Positions 8,889 through 17,752 of a DNA stretch of 61,099 nt are shown here, in pieces. Where the stretch lies: contig CAJTFL010000024.1 in NCBI GenBank assembly GCA_910575565.1, positions 1 through 61,099 on the forward strand, in the 5' to 3' direction. The notes under the pieces are model-generated. The model did no database searches, was not told the DNA's origin, and worked only from the letters and a program-made list of their open reading frames with translations. The position numbers and the translations under genes were made by a program. Numbering within the stretch: the stretch's first letter is position 1; the number at the start of each line of letters is the position of its first letter. Origin of the DNA: Lachnospiraceae bacterium (GTDB taxonomy: Bacteria; Bacillota; Clostridia; Lachnospirales; Lachnospiraceae).

Positions 8889-9053
8889 ATGTGGAATCTT
8901 ATAGCACACTTTCTGAACTTTACTTGCGGTATGTCTGCCGGCGTTGTACTGATGTGTATTTTGCAGGCTGGAAAGCGAGCGGACGAAGAATTTGAACAAA
9001 TGCAAAGGAGGAATCGTGTAAATGAGCATGGATGCGACGAAGGAACAATTTGA
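8889..9053 (+). CDS. DUF3789 small membrane protein
   Basis: A 54-residue protein with one hydrophobic segment (CGMSAGVVLMCILQAG) followed by a charged tail (KRADEEFEQMQ), matching DUF3789 proteins of Tn1549-type elements. AAAGGAGG precedes the ATG. Its last 32 bases overlap the next gene, indicating translational coupling. Role in the element is unknown. Confidence 0.65.
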   Translation: MWNLIAHFLNFTCGMSAGVVLMCILQAGKRADEEFEQMQRRNRVNEHGCDEGTI

Positions 9054-9870
9054 ACATATGGAGCTGTTTGGAAAACCGGCTCTGTTTACAAATTCGCGGA
9101 TGGATGTGAGTACAGTGCCGCTGGGCTTTTACTGCTATAACCTGCGGGGTTCGGACAATGATCCTGGCAGGCCGGCAACATTGGAGTTGTATGTAGGTGT
9201 CAACCATGCGGGTACTGTCCTGACTTCTGAACCGGTCAAGATTCCAAAGAGCGGTTATAAGCGTCTGCGGGATGGATTGAATTTCCTGGGCGACGAAATC
9301 AGCTTGAAAGAATTCTGTGCGGAATACAAACTTCAATACTGCCCCCGCTTTGAGATACGTCCTGCTTCCAATGATGAGGCAGGCATTTTTTATGCACAGA
9401 CGCCAGATCAAGATAAACAGATGGGCGCCATCGGTCATGTCCGCATTGACTTTGGAGCAGGCGGTAAGGAATTTTGGCATACCTGGCACCCGCGCGGGGA
9501 AGAAAGTCTGAACAGCGCCGCTTTTAAAAAAGAATTAGGCCAGGTGGTCGATCAGCTTAGAGACAGTGTTTTGAAGGACTTAAATTCCATGAGCCGCTTC
9601 TGCTACAGCCACGGCGGGGCAATCGAAGGCGGCTGGCGGCAGAATTATGGATATGTAGTGGAGACAGAGAATTACCGCTACCGTCTGCGCTGCTCCCCCG
9701 GACAAGGCGATTACCATGCCTATCTTACCTGCTTTGACCGAAACATCCAGCGGGCAAATCTGGTAAAGAAAACCACCGCAGCCCTTGGCGGGTGTGCGAC
9801 AGCCAGAAAAAAGGCGTGGTGGAGCAGCTTTCCAGCCACCGACAGCAGATACAGGAAAAAGACACGATGA
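9022..9870 (+). CDS. LPD28-type conjugative element protein
   Basis: The N-terminus (ELFGKPALFTNSRM, VPLGFYCYNLRGSDNDPGRP, VNHAGTVLT) is the large polyvalent-protein-associated LPD28 domain of Tn1549-like elements. The middle (SMSRFCYSHGGAIEGG) matches another element-borne domain. The last about 35 residues are basic and may reflect a frameshift or deletion, because they do not look like the rest. The product is 282 aa. It lies between DUF3789 and topoisomerase III, as in intact conjugative transposons. Confidence 0.6.
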   Translation: MSMDATKEQFEHMELFGKPALFTNSRMDVSTVPLGFYCYNLRGSDNDPGRPATLELYVGVNHAGTVLTSEPVKIPKSGYKRLRDGLNFLGDEISLKEFCAEYKLQYCPRFEIRPASNDEAGIFYAQTPDQDKQMGAIGHVRIDFGAGGKEFWHTWHPRGEESLNSAAFKKELGQVVDQLRDSVLKDLNSMSRFCYSHGGAIEGGWRQNYGYVVETENYRYRLRCSPGQGDYHAYLTCFDRNIQRANLVKKTTAALGGCATARKKAWWSSFPATDSRYRKKTR

Positions 9871-9932
9871 AACCCAAAACAAAGCAAATAGGCCGAAATA
9901 AACCGGAGCTATAAGAAATGGAGGTTACAGGA

Positions 9933-10250
9933 ATGAAATTAGTAATTGCGGAAAAGCCCTCTGTCGCCATATCGCTGGCGGCGGTTCTGGGTGCGAATGA
10001 GAAAAAAGACGGCTACATGGAGGGCGGCGGTTATCTGGTAAGCTGGTGCGTCGGGCACCTTCTGGAGTTGGCACAGCCAGAGGCCTACGGGGAACAGTAC
10101 GCCAGATGGCGTTATGGCGATCTGCCGATCCTGCCGGAAGAATGGAAATACGAAGTGCCGAAGGATAAGAAAAAGCAGCTTGACCTCTTATGCCGGCTGA
10201 TGAAAGACAAACGGGTGGAATCGGTTGTATGCGCTACCGATGTTGGATAG
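9933..10250 (+). pseudogene. DNA topoisomerase III, N-terminal fragment
   Basis: MKLVIAEKPSVAISLAAVLG is the start of a type IA topoisomerase TOPRIM domain, and the fragment ends at CATDVG exactly where GREGEL should follow. Roughly 105 of about 690 residues remain, so the active-site tyrosine region is absent. The break coincides with the left edge of the mobilizable element. GGAGG upstream supports ATG 9933 rather than the earlier in-frame ATG at 9918. Confidence 0.85.
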
Positions 10251-10307
10251 TGCGGAGGGGCGACAAACAAATACAAGTAAACAAAGGGACTTCCTCAATC
10301 CTTAAAA

Positions 10308-10338
10308 GGCTATGACAGTAACAGTTATAGTCTTTTTT
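10308..10338 (+). terminator. Rho-independent terminator
   Basis: GGCTATGAC and GTTATAGTC form a stem with two G-T pairs, followed by TTTTTT. It lies in the junction between the topoisomerase stump and the mobilizable element. The rest of 10251-10503 holds no gene that I can see. Confidence 0.6.
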
Positions 10339-10503
10339 CATGCGGTAATTACCGTATGAAATGAACTCCTATTCCCATAAGCGGAGAAATACCCGTCAAC
10401 AATATTCCGCAATCCAATCTCCCCACAATAAACAAAAGAAAACCATATATCAGCACCAAAACCAATCAATCATATCAATCCATATCACAGGAGGGCAAAG
10501 ACC

Positions 10504-11112
10504 ATGAATAAAAAGCAAGAACAACAGATTTTGGACTATTACAGTACTGCCGACAAATATATCCGTAGCAAGACACACTCCAATGCGCATCAGACTGTAT
10601 TTACGAAGGAAAACGATAAATACCAGTGACTTGTGTTGGAACAGAAAAACCAGTGTAAAGTCGAGGTAAGGCAGACTGACAGTCATGGTACAATCATAGC
10701 GAGGGATAATTACGAACTGACAAGGAATCTCCCTAAGTGCGTGGGCGTGGAGCGTTTATGTGAGGGCGCAAATTTTCAGATACCTTTTAATGCTGATGAA
10801 ATCAATTTAATCTATCAGTTTGGGGAGCAGAGCAAAGCGGAAACATGCGCCAGTCTGTCCGCTGTTCTTCCGCAGATAAAGGACAGCGACACAAAGCAGA
10901 TTGTAAGTACCACCTTAAAAAAATTAAATGTCCTGTCAGAAAAAACGTGTGCGGAACTGACTGCCACCACCAAAAGACGGAAACTGACCGAGCGTGACCA
11001 TTCCATAAAGGCAAGGTTAGCCAAAGCAAAGGAACAGGCGAAACAGCCGACAGTTGCCGAGAGAAAACAGCACAGAACCAACAGCAAAGGAAAGGGGGAT
11101 ATGGAACTATGA
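10504..11112 (+). pseudogene. Mobile-element protein with in-frame TGA
   Basis: ATG 10504 (AGGAGGG upstream) opens MNKKQEQQILDYYSTADKYI, which reaches TGA at 10627-10629 after 41 codons and continues in the same frame for 160 more residues (LVLEQKNQCKVEVRQTDSHG) to 11112. The stop sits where Trp (TGG) would fit. The full frame would encode about 202 residues and its C-terminus is strongly basic, suggesting nucleic-acid contact. Family function unknown; it is the first gene of the mobilizable element. Confidence 0.6.
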
Positions 11113-11390
11113 AACTTTCCCGATACGAGCAGGAAACGATTGTCAATTACAATGCAGGTGAACAGACCGCCACCCTCTACACAAGGGATAAAGCGGTTAT
11201 GAGGAAACTTGACACGCTTGCTGCCGACTTCCCCGATACATACAAGCTGTTCGAGCAGGATAAAGTATCTAAAACCTATTCCTTTCCGAAGTCATACGTC
11301 AGCTACCGCAAGCCGAGGGCAGTCAGCACCGAGCAGAGGGAATGGGCAAGACAGATGATGATTGCTAATAATATGTCAAAAGGAGTTTAA
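11109..11390 (+). CDS. Small mobile-element protein, unknown function
   Basis: A 93-residue protein (MKLSRYEQETIVNYNAGEQT) whose start overlaps the previous stop by four bases, so it is translationally coupled to the interrupted gene. No cysteine clusters or membrane segments; it is basic towards the C-terminus. I recognise it only as a recurrent neighbour in clostridial mobilizable elements. Confidence 0.6.
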   Translation: MKLSRYEQETIVNYNAGEQTATLYTRDKAVMRKLDTLAADFPDTYKLFEQDKVSKTYSFPKSYVSYRKPRAVSTEQREWARQMMIANNMSKGV

Positions 11391-11477
11391 GCAAATTTTA
11401 ATGGAATTGTACGTACAGTTGTGGTAAGATTATGACATTGAAGAATTTGACAAATTGCAATTTTGTGGAGGAACGAA

Positions 11478-12032
11478 ATGAATAAAATTGGTACACAAAT
11501 AATAGATACAGAACGTTGTACTTTGAGAAGAATTGTTCCAGACGATTATCAAATGATGTATGAAAACTGGGCAAAACTTGAAGAAGTTTGCAGATACTTT
11601 CCGTTCAATCCTGTAACGGATATAGAAATATACAAAGAAAAGGTCTATAAATGGGCAAATAATTATGAATCTGATACATATTTTCACTGGGTAATTGAAT
11701 GGAAAGAAAATCATGAATTGATTGGAACGATTAATTTGGGAAATGTTGAAGAATCATGTTTTATGTCAGATACATGCTATATGCTTTCGCCACAGTATTG
11801 GGGACAAAGTATAATGACAGAAGTACTTCAAGCTGTATTAAAATATGCATTTGAAGAAATTGAATTAAATCGTGTTCAGGCTGAAGTGTTTGATGGTAAT
11901 GTTGCATCTGAACATGTATTAATAAAGTGTGGAATGCGGTTTGAAGGAATTGCTAGACAGAAGTATTACAAAAATGGCAGGTTTATTGACACTGCGCAGT
12001 ATGCAGTTCTTAAGTGTGATTTCAAAGAATAA
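11478..12032 (+). CDS. GNAT family N-acetyltransferase (RimJ/RimL-like)
   Basis: A 184-residue GNAT protein: RCTLRRI-type start, LIGTINLGNV central strand, YMLSPQYWGQSIMTEVLQAVL acetyl-CoA-binding region, and the ANVASEHVLIKCGMRFEG-like C-terminal motif (NVASEHVLIKCGM). This pattern is typical of ribosomal-protein-alanine or small-molecule N-acetyltransferases. GGAGG at 11468 fits ATG 11478. It is AT-rich compared with the element genes around it, so it looks like cargo. Confidence 0.8.
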   Translation: MNKIGTQIIDTERCTLRRIVPDDYQMMYENWAKLEEVCRYFPFNPVTDIEIYKEKVYKWANNYESDTYFHWVIEWKENHELIGTINLGNVEESCFMSDTCYMLSPQYWGQSIMTEVLQAVLKYAFEEIELNRVQAEVFDGNVASEHVLIKCGMRFEGIARQKYYKNGRFIDTAQYAVLKCDFKE

Positions 12033-12180
12033 ATTCCCTTTTGTTGGGAAAATCAAGTAAAAAAACGATATAAAACTGAATATTGTTTCCCTTTGGGTAG
12101 CGATTATCTTTACAGACAATCAGCTGCCTTTTTTATTTTCAGAAACCACCAACAAGCATAGAAAGAATGAGGTATTAGAA

Positions 12181-12507
12181 ATGATTGAGAACAAAGAGGA
12201 AGTCAGCAGAAATTTAGAGAAAGCATTACAGGCATTCGAACAGGCGAAACAGCGTGTAGCCAATGAGAAGAAAAAGCAGAACGAAAAGAAACGGAAAACT
12301 GAGAACCACCACAAGTATATCATGGGCGGTATTATCGTGAAGTATTTTCCCGACTGTTACAGCTATGATGAGGGCGAGTTAAACCGTATCTTGTCTGTTG
12401 CCTTGCAGGCAAGGGAGTGTCAGCAGATTATATCTAAAATCAAAGCGGAAAACAAAGAAAGCACTCCCCCACAATCCACAATCCACTCTCCCCAATGCCG
12501 AAAATGA
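12181..12507 (+). CDS. DUF3847 mobilization accessory protein
   Basis: A 108-residue, highly charged protein with an N-terminal coiled coil (about residues 5-40, rich in Lys/Glu/Gln) followed by YIMGGIIVKYFPDCYSYDE, as in DUF3847 proteins encoded just ahead of MobA/MobL relaxases. A relaxosome accessory role is inferred from position. Putative oriT hairpins and the relaxase follow. Confidence 0.65.
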   Translation: MIENKEEVSRNLEKALQAFEQAKQRVANEKKKQNEKKRKTENHHKYIMGGIIVKYFPDCYSYDEGELNRILSVALQARECQQIISKIKAENKESTPPQSTIHSPQCRK

Positions 12508-12560
12508 AAGTGAGGGCGGTACGGAATGACAAAGGCGAGGACACTGGAAAGCCGAGGTAA

Positions 12561-12618
12561 CGTATTCACCCCGTTTACGGGGTGCGCACAGATATACCAC
12601 CAGAGGTGGTATGTGCGC
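12561..12618 (+). other. Putative origin of transfer (two hairpins)
   Basis: Two adjoining inverted repeats lie between the accessory gene and the relaxase: CACCCCG/CGGGGTG (12567-12584) and a two-part stem GCGCACA + TACCACC / GGTGGTA + TGTGCGC (12584-12618). MobA/MobL-type oriT sites usually lie just before the relaxase gene and carry such hairpins. The nic site is not identifiable by eye. The rest of 12508-12835 has no convincing gene. Confidence 0.5.
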
Positions 12619-12835
12619 TCTCCGAGGGGCAAGTTTCACTTGCATGGACTCCTGCGGAGGGCGTTGTCTGCCTTGTGGCAGCCAAAAGGGGAAACGACAA
12701 TTCCCCTTCGCAAGCTGCGCTTGCTACCCTTTAGTGAACTTTGCGTTCAGACAAAAGCCAAAGTGCGGCTTTTATCTGCCCACAAAGTCTATGAGTGCAC
12801 CCCACTACCCTGTCGGCAGAATGTAGGTGTTGCGT

Positions 12836-14410
12836 ATGGGTAATGTCACGAAACAGGCAAGCACACGTTTTTCCATAGTCAGGCGGAGCAAGGGGCAATC
12901 GGCAGTTGAGAAAGCGTCCTATATCAGCAGGAGTATTCTTGTCAGTGAATTTGACGGACAGACATATCGACCAAAATACCATGAAGATTTAGTCCACAGC
13001 GAAACCACTCTCCCACCCAATGCGCCCAAAGAGTATGCAGACCGAGCCACTTTATGGAACGCTGTTGAACTGTCAGAGAAAGGGCAGAAATCACAGCTTG
13101 CGAGAATGTTGAAAGCGTCACTCCCCAATGAATGGAGTTATGAACTTGCGGAGGAAGTCGTGAGGGATTATGTGCAGAGGAATTTTGTTGATAAGGGAAT
13201 GTGCGCTGATTGGGCAATCCATGACAGCGAGAATGACAAAGGACAGCGCAATCTCCATATCCACGTTCTACTCACTATGCGCCCTCTCACTGAAAACGGG
13301 GAATGGGGAGCAAAACAAAAGAAGATTTATGACCTTGACGAAAACGGCGAGAAGATACCAGTGATTGATAAAAAGACAGGTCAGCAGAAAGTTGACAAGC
13401 GGAACAGGAAACAGTGGAAATGCCACACCGCCGACAGCACCGACTGGAACAGCAAAGAAAACGCTAAAATGTGGCGCAAGGATTTAGCCGACACAATCAA
13501 TGCCACCAATGAGCAGTTGGGGATTGCGCTTCATTGGGAACACCGTTCTTTTAAGGAACAGGGGATTGACAGAGAGCCGACAATCCATATCGGGGCGGTT
13601 GCCAACGCTTTAGAACGCAAGGGGATACAGACCGAGAGGGGAAACATCAATCGGGAAATCATCAAGAACAATATGCTGTTGGAGCAGGCAAAAGAAATGC
13701 TCATGCTTGCCAAGCAGGAAGTACACAACGCACAGTATGCCAAGATTAAGAGTACAGCGGTCAGCGTGAAGAATGAAGTCATGGAAATGATTGCAAAAGT
13801 GAGGGAGCGCAAAGGCAGGCTTGACTTGCCGATTGTCAGCGGAAAGCACCTAAGAAGAATAGCCGACAGAACCGCCTTGCAGTCAGCAGACAATGCAGAG
13901 AAATTCATCACCACAAGGAAGATAGACAGCTTTGAGAGCCTTGCGCAATTCACAGCGGACAGAGAGCGGAAATATCAGCAGTTGGAAACGGTACATCTTT
14001 CAAAGGGGCAGAAACTAAACAGATTAAAAGAACTGTCAAAAATGTATGCCCTCTTTGCGCCAATCCAAGCCACCTATAAAGAGAGCCAGTCACTCAAAGG
14101 ACTTGCTAAGATGAAATACGATAGGGAGCATAAGGACGGCTTATCGAAGTACCCCGAATTAAAGGAGCGTATGCAGAGCCTTTTACAGAATAGCGAGAAG
14201 ATAATGCCGAAACAGTGGAAAGCCGAGATACAGTCTTTGCAGTCTGAATATGACAGTATCGGCAAAGAGCAGACCAAGACCGCCACAGAATTAGCGTATG
14301 CGGAAGTTATCAGCTATAACAAAAAGAACCTTGCGAGGGAGCTTCAGAACGAGAGCCGACAGCATAATAAACAGCAAATCAAAACTAAGCGGAGGGAGGA
14401 AGAAATATAA
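12836..14410 (+). CDS. MobA/MobL family relaxase
   Basis: A 524-residue MobQ-type relaxase. The N-terminal nuclease domain starts TRFSIVRRSKGQSAVEKASY, with the metal-binding histidines in NLHIHVLLTMR (about residues 140-150); the HWEHRSFKEQGIDREPTIHIG stretch is also conserved. The C-terminal third is a long coiled coil. It nicks oriT and pilots the strand to a conjugation pore supplied in trans. ATG 12836 is preceded by TTG and GTG alternatives at 12830 and 12827. Confidence 0.88.
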   Translation: MGNVTKQASTRFSIVRRSKGQSAVEKASYISRSILVSEFDGQTYRPKYHEDLVHSETTLPPNAPKEYADRATLWNAVELSEKGQKSQLARMLKASLPNEWSYELAEEVVRDYVQRNFVDKGMCADWAIHDSENDKGQRNLHIHVLLTMRPLTENGEWGAKQKKIYDLDENGEKIPVIDKKTGQQKVDKRNRKQWKCHTADSTDWNSKENAKMWRKDLADTINATNEQLGIALHWEHRSFKEQGIDREPTIHIGAVANALERKGIQTERGNINREIIKNNMLLEQAKEMLMLAKQEVHNAQYAKIKSTAVSVKNEVMEMIAKVRERKGRLDLPIVSGKHLRRIADRTALQSADNAEKFITTRKIDSFESLAQFTADRERKYQQLETVHLSKGQKLNRLKELSKMYALFAPIQATYKESQSLKGLAKMKYDREHKDGLSKYPELKERMQSLLQNSEKIMPKQWKAEIQSLQSEYDSIGKEQTKTATELAYAEVISYNKKNLARELQNESRQHNKQQIKTKRREEEI

Positions 14411-14486
14411 TGAAAAATTGATAGAAATGTGAGTGTGATTGTGGTATTCTATTAGCGATACAAATCGGAAAGGAGATAAGATAAAG

Positions 14487-14948
14487 ATGAGCGAAATTGT
14501 GTTTTTAAGATGCAATGGGAATAATAAAGATTTTATAGAAAATTGCAGGTTACTTGACGAGGACTTAGATTTGCGAGTTGGAAAAATAATTAAACGAGAT
14601 AAGTACGCTCAATATAACCTAATTGATAAAATAAATGAAGCGATAGTTGTTTATCAAGGCGATAATCCGATTGGTGGTGGTTCGATACGTCCTTATGATG
14701 AAAATACGGTAGAGTTAAAAAGAGTGTTTGTCATACCGGCTGAACAAGGAAAGGGCATAGGAACGGCGTTGGTTTCTAAACTAATAGAGTGGGCGAAGGA
14801 ACTGGGATATAAGAAAATGATTTTAGAAACAGGAGAACTTTTAGCGGAGTCCTGCCATGTATATTCAAAATTAGGATTTAAGAAAATTCCTAATTACGGT
14901 GCGTATGTAGATATGCCAGAATCGCTCTGTATGGGAAAAGAATTGTAA
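14487..14948 (+). CDS. GNAT family N-acetyltransferase
   Basis: A 153-residue acetyltransferase with the acetyl-CoA loop [20 protein letters not shown] and the following [19 protein letters not shown] motif. AAAGGAG at 14469 supports ATG 14487. It is AT-rich and lies between the relaxase and the recombinase fragment, the second GNAT cargo gene in this small element. Substrate unknown. Confidence 0.8.
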   Translation: MSEIVFLRCNGNNKDFIENCRLLDEDLDLRVGKIIKRDKYAQYNLIDKINEAIVVYQGDNPIGGGSIRPYDENTVELKRVFVIPAEQGKGIGTALVSKLIEWAKELGYKKMILETGELLAESCHVYSKLGFKKIPNYGAYVDMPESLCMGKEL

Positions 14949-15076
14949 ATTGAAACAGACAAGTTTGGTTTTTGATCTAAACAACCATTACCATAATCAC
15001 AACTGAATAAGTAACACAGCATTAGAGCGTATAGAACAAATCTATGCGCTCTATTTTATTGTAAAGGAGCAGATTT

Positions 15077-15250
15077 ATGAGTAAAGACAGCAACACACAG
15101 CATAGAGCCAAGCGACAGCCGACCCCCACAAAAATAATTGTGGAAAGGCATTATGTAGGCACTGAAAAAATGGAAACAGTATTCAAGCGGATAGCCGAGG
15201 AACAAATAACAAAAAGGGTTAAGGAAATAGCGGAAAACAGCGTAAATTAG
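15077..15250 (+). CDS. Small mobile-element protein before recombinase
   Basis: A 57-residue basic protein (MSKDSNTQHRAKRQPTPTKI) with a helical C-terminus (FKRIAEEQITKRVKEIAEN). It has AAAGGAG upstream and sits 72 bases before a serine recombinase gene, where such small ORFs are common in Tn4451-like elements. Function unknown. Confidence 0.55.
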   Translation: MSKDSNTQHRAKRQPTPTKIIVERHYVGTEKMETVFKRIAEEQITKRVKEIAENSVN

Positions 15251-15322
15251 CACTGGAAACGGAAAAGGGAATATAGTATAATAAGAGTTGAGAGGAAGTC
15301 CCTTTTCATCAAGGAGGACAAA

Positions 15323-15745
15323 ATGAAAAGGGCAAAACTGAATAACGACAAAATCACTGCTTTATATTGCAGGCTTTCCAAAGATGACGGCACGAACAAC
15401 GAGAGCATGAGTATCAGCACACAGAAAACCATGCTGAAAGATTACGCAAAGCGAAATGGTTTTCTGAACTGCCAGTTCTACGTTGATGACGGTTACAGCG
15501 GTACAAACTACGACCGCCCCGCATTCCGACAGCTTATCGAGGACATACAGGACGGGGAAGTGTCAACGCTCATCACAAAAGACCTGTCACGTTTGGGGAG
15601 GAATTATCTTGAAACGGGTACATATATCGAGGTGTTTTTCCCCAACCACAATGTACGTTACATTGCTATCAATGACGGCGTGGACTCCATAGACAACGCA
15701 CAAATGGATATTACACCGTTCCGCAACATCATCAAAAGAATATAA
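15323..15745 (+). pseudogene. Large serine recombinase, N-terminal fragment
   Basis: The catalytic resolvase domain of a TnpX-like recombinase is present: ALYCRLSKDDG (start, catalytic serine in the RLS motif), DDGYSGTNYDRPAF, LITKDLSRLGRNYLETG. It stops after DITPFRNII, about 140 of the usual 500-560 residues, so the DNA-binding recombinase and zinc-ribbon domains are gone. The break at about 15735 abuts a truncated MFS gene on the other strand. It cannot excise the element. Confidence 0.85.
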
Positions 15746-16074
15746 AATACCCATATAGGAGGTTCGGCAGTCAGGAGCAATATAGCAAACAATGTAGAGA
15801 CACCACCGGTAAACAAATCCGAGAGGATAATAACCTTTTTTCGGTCAAAACGATCTATCCAAACACCAGAAAGTGGCCCCAGTAATATTTGTGGCACATA
15901 AGCCGCCAATCCAGCATAGGCCAATACCATAGGTGATGCAGTCAAAGTTGACAGCCACCAGATTACCGAAAACTGGACAGCAGTGCTGCCAATAACAGAA
16001 ATGCTTTGTCCAGTAATCAAAATGAAAAAGCGGTATTTCCATTTCTTGTTGGAATTTATATGCAGATGGTTCAT
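15735..16074 (-). pseudogene. MFS transporter, N-terminal fragment
   Basis: Reading leftwards from 16074, the start (MNHLHINSNKKWKYRFFILI) and the motif WIDRFDRKKVIILSD (MFS motif A type) identify a macrolide-efflux-like major facilitator protein. It has three or four membrane segments, then homology ends at PIWVFYILL where the recombinase fragment begins. It starts 10 bases after the pyrD stop with its own AGGAGA, so it was the last gene of that operon. Confidence 0.75.
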
Positions 16075-16083
16075 ATATGTCTC

Positions 16084-16992
16084 CTAATCAATAATACCCC
16101 TAATTTTATCAATGGAAGCAATATGATTCTCTGCCATATATTGCTGAATACCGTCTATTATTTCAACAGTAGCATATGGATTGTTGAAGGTTGCTGTACC
16201 TACAGCAATCGCAGTAGCCCCGGCCATAATAAATTCGAGCGCATCTTCAAAACTGGATATACCGCCCATTCCAATTACCGGCATATCCACCGCTTTACAA
16301 ACCTCGTAAACCATTCGTACCGCAATCGGCATAATACCGGGGCCGGAATATCCTCCAATCTTATTGGCAAGAATTGCTTTCCGATTACGAATATCTATTT
16401 TCATTCCCCGTAATGTGTTGATTAAAGAAAGTGCATCAGCTCCGCCTGAAACAGCGGCCTTAGCAATTTCTGTTATATCAGTAACTTCAGGTGACAGCTT
16501 TACAATCAATGGTTGCTTTGCATAATGGCGCACAGCCTTTACCACACTCTCTACAACATGAGGTTTGGTTCCAAAACTTAACCCACCTTCCTCTACATTC
16601 GGACAGGAGATATTCAGTTCCAGCAAATCCACATCGCAATTTGAAAGCCTCTCCGCAACTGAGCAATACTGTGTTAGAGTGTGTCCGCAAATATTAACAA
16701 TAATTTTTGTATCGTACTGCCGGAGAAATGGGATGTCATTGTCAATGAAATGTTTTACTCCTGGATTTTGAAGTCCAATGGAATTGAGCATTCCGCCTCT
16801 GGTTTCTGCGATTCTTGGAACAGGGTTGCCTTTCCATGGCTCATCCGAAATACCTTTTACCGTAATTCCGCCCAAACAGTTCAAATCAATATGCTCACTG
16901 TACTCCCTGCCAGATCCAAAAGTCCCGGATGCTGTTGTAACAGGATTTTTCAATGTTATTCCTGCGATTGAAACTTCCATATTGTTATTCAT
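16084..16992 (-). CDS. pyrD: Dihydroorotate dehydrogenase B, catalytic subunit
   Basis: A 302-residue class 1B dihydroorotate dehydrogenase. The FMN-binding barrel shows ASGTFGSG near the N-terminus, ELNISCPNVEEGG with the catalytic base cysteine, VKLSP lysine, and GMGGISSFEDALEFIMAGA phosphate-binding end. It oxidizes dihydroorotate and passes electrons to PyrK and then NAD. Its start overlaps the pyrK stop (ATGA), so the two subunits are coupled. No other pyrimidine biosynthesis gene is in the window. Confidence 0.92.
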   Translation of the reverse strand: MNNNMEVSIAGITLKNPVTTASGTFGSGREYSEHIDLNCLGGITVKGISDEPWKGNPVPRIAETRGGMLNSIGLQNPGVKHFIDNDIPFLRQYDTKIIVNICGHTLTQYCSVAERLSNCDVDLLELNISCPNVEEGGLSFGTKPHVVESVVKAVRHYAKQPLIVKLSPEVTDITEIAKAAVSGGADALSLINTLRGMKIDIRNRKAILANKIGGYSGPGIMPIAVRMVYEVCKAVDMPVIGMGGISSFEDALEFIMAGATAIAVGTATFNNPYATVEIIDGIQQYMAENHIASIDKIRGIID

Positions 16993-17752
16993 CCCAAATC
17001 ACCTCCGCTCCCCAAAAGACAGGGCCATCTTTGCAAACTTTCAAATATTCCCAATCGTCTGCACCTTTTCTTTGTACTTTAACTACACATCCCAAACAAG
17101 CTCCCAGCCCACAGGCCATTCTTTCCTCCATGGAAAGCTGAGACGGGATACTATGCCGTCCGGCCCATTCTGACACAGAACGAAGCATAGGACGCGGGCC
17201 ACAGGCAAAAATAATATCGCCGTCCGAGGCCGTATTTTCTAATAACTCCATAACATTTCCCCTATACCCATTACAACCATCTTGCGTTGCAACATAAACA
17301 GATGCACCCAATTGTTCAAAGTTCTCCGTAAGAAACGGCTTTTGGGAAAAGCCAAGAAAAGCATCGGTTTTACCCTTTAGTTGACGGACTAGCTCCAACA
17401 GTGGGGGAATGCCTAATCCACCGCCAATAACAATGCTGTGCTTTTGGACGTCTGGAAGCATAAAGCCATTACCCAACGGCCCCATAATTTTTATTTGTTC
17501 TCCACGGTGCAGAGCTGAAAACTGCTTTGTACCTTTTCCGACAATGCGGTAAATAATCTGTAATCTATCAGACAAAATAGCTGACAGACTCATAGGACGT
17601 GGAAGGAGCAGCGTATTGTCATCTGAATAAAGATTGATAAATTGCCCTGGAATGGCTTCAGCAGCTATTCGTGGTGCATATAACTCCATCTGCCAAATCC
17701 CGGAGACTATTTCCATATTATTGCATATCGTTGCGATTCCGTATGTACTCAT
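16985..17752 (-). CDS. pyrK: Dihydroorotate dehydrogenase B, electron transfer subunit
   Basis: A 255-residue PyrK with FAD-binding RPMSLS, NAD-binding GGGLGIPPLLELVRQL and CGPRPM, and the 2Fe-2S cluster site CGLGACLGC with a later cysteine in VCKDGPVF. It carries electrons from PyrD FMN to NAD. AAGGAGGCGG supports ATG 17752, which overlaps the end of nudC by 35 bases. An ATG at 17716 lacks a ribosome binding site. Confidence 0.92.
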   Translation of the reverse strand: MSTYGIATICNNMEIVSGIWQMELYAPRIAAEAIPGQFINLYSDDNTLLLPRPMSLSAILSDRLQIIYRIVGKGTKQFSALHRGEQIKIMGPLGNGFMLPDVQKHSIVIGGGLGIPPLLELVRQLKGKTDAFLGFSQKPFLTENFEQLGASVYVATQDGCNGYRGNVMELLENTASDGDIIFACGPRPMLRSVSEWAGRHSIPSQLSMEERMACGLGACLGCVVKVQRKGADDWEYLKVCKDGPVFWGAEVIWDE

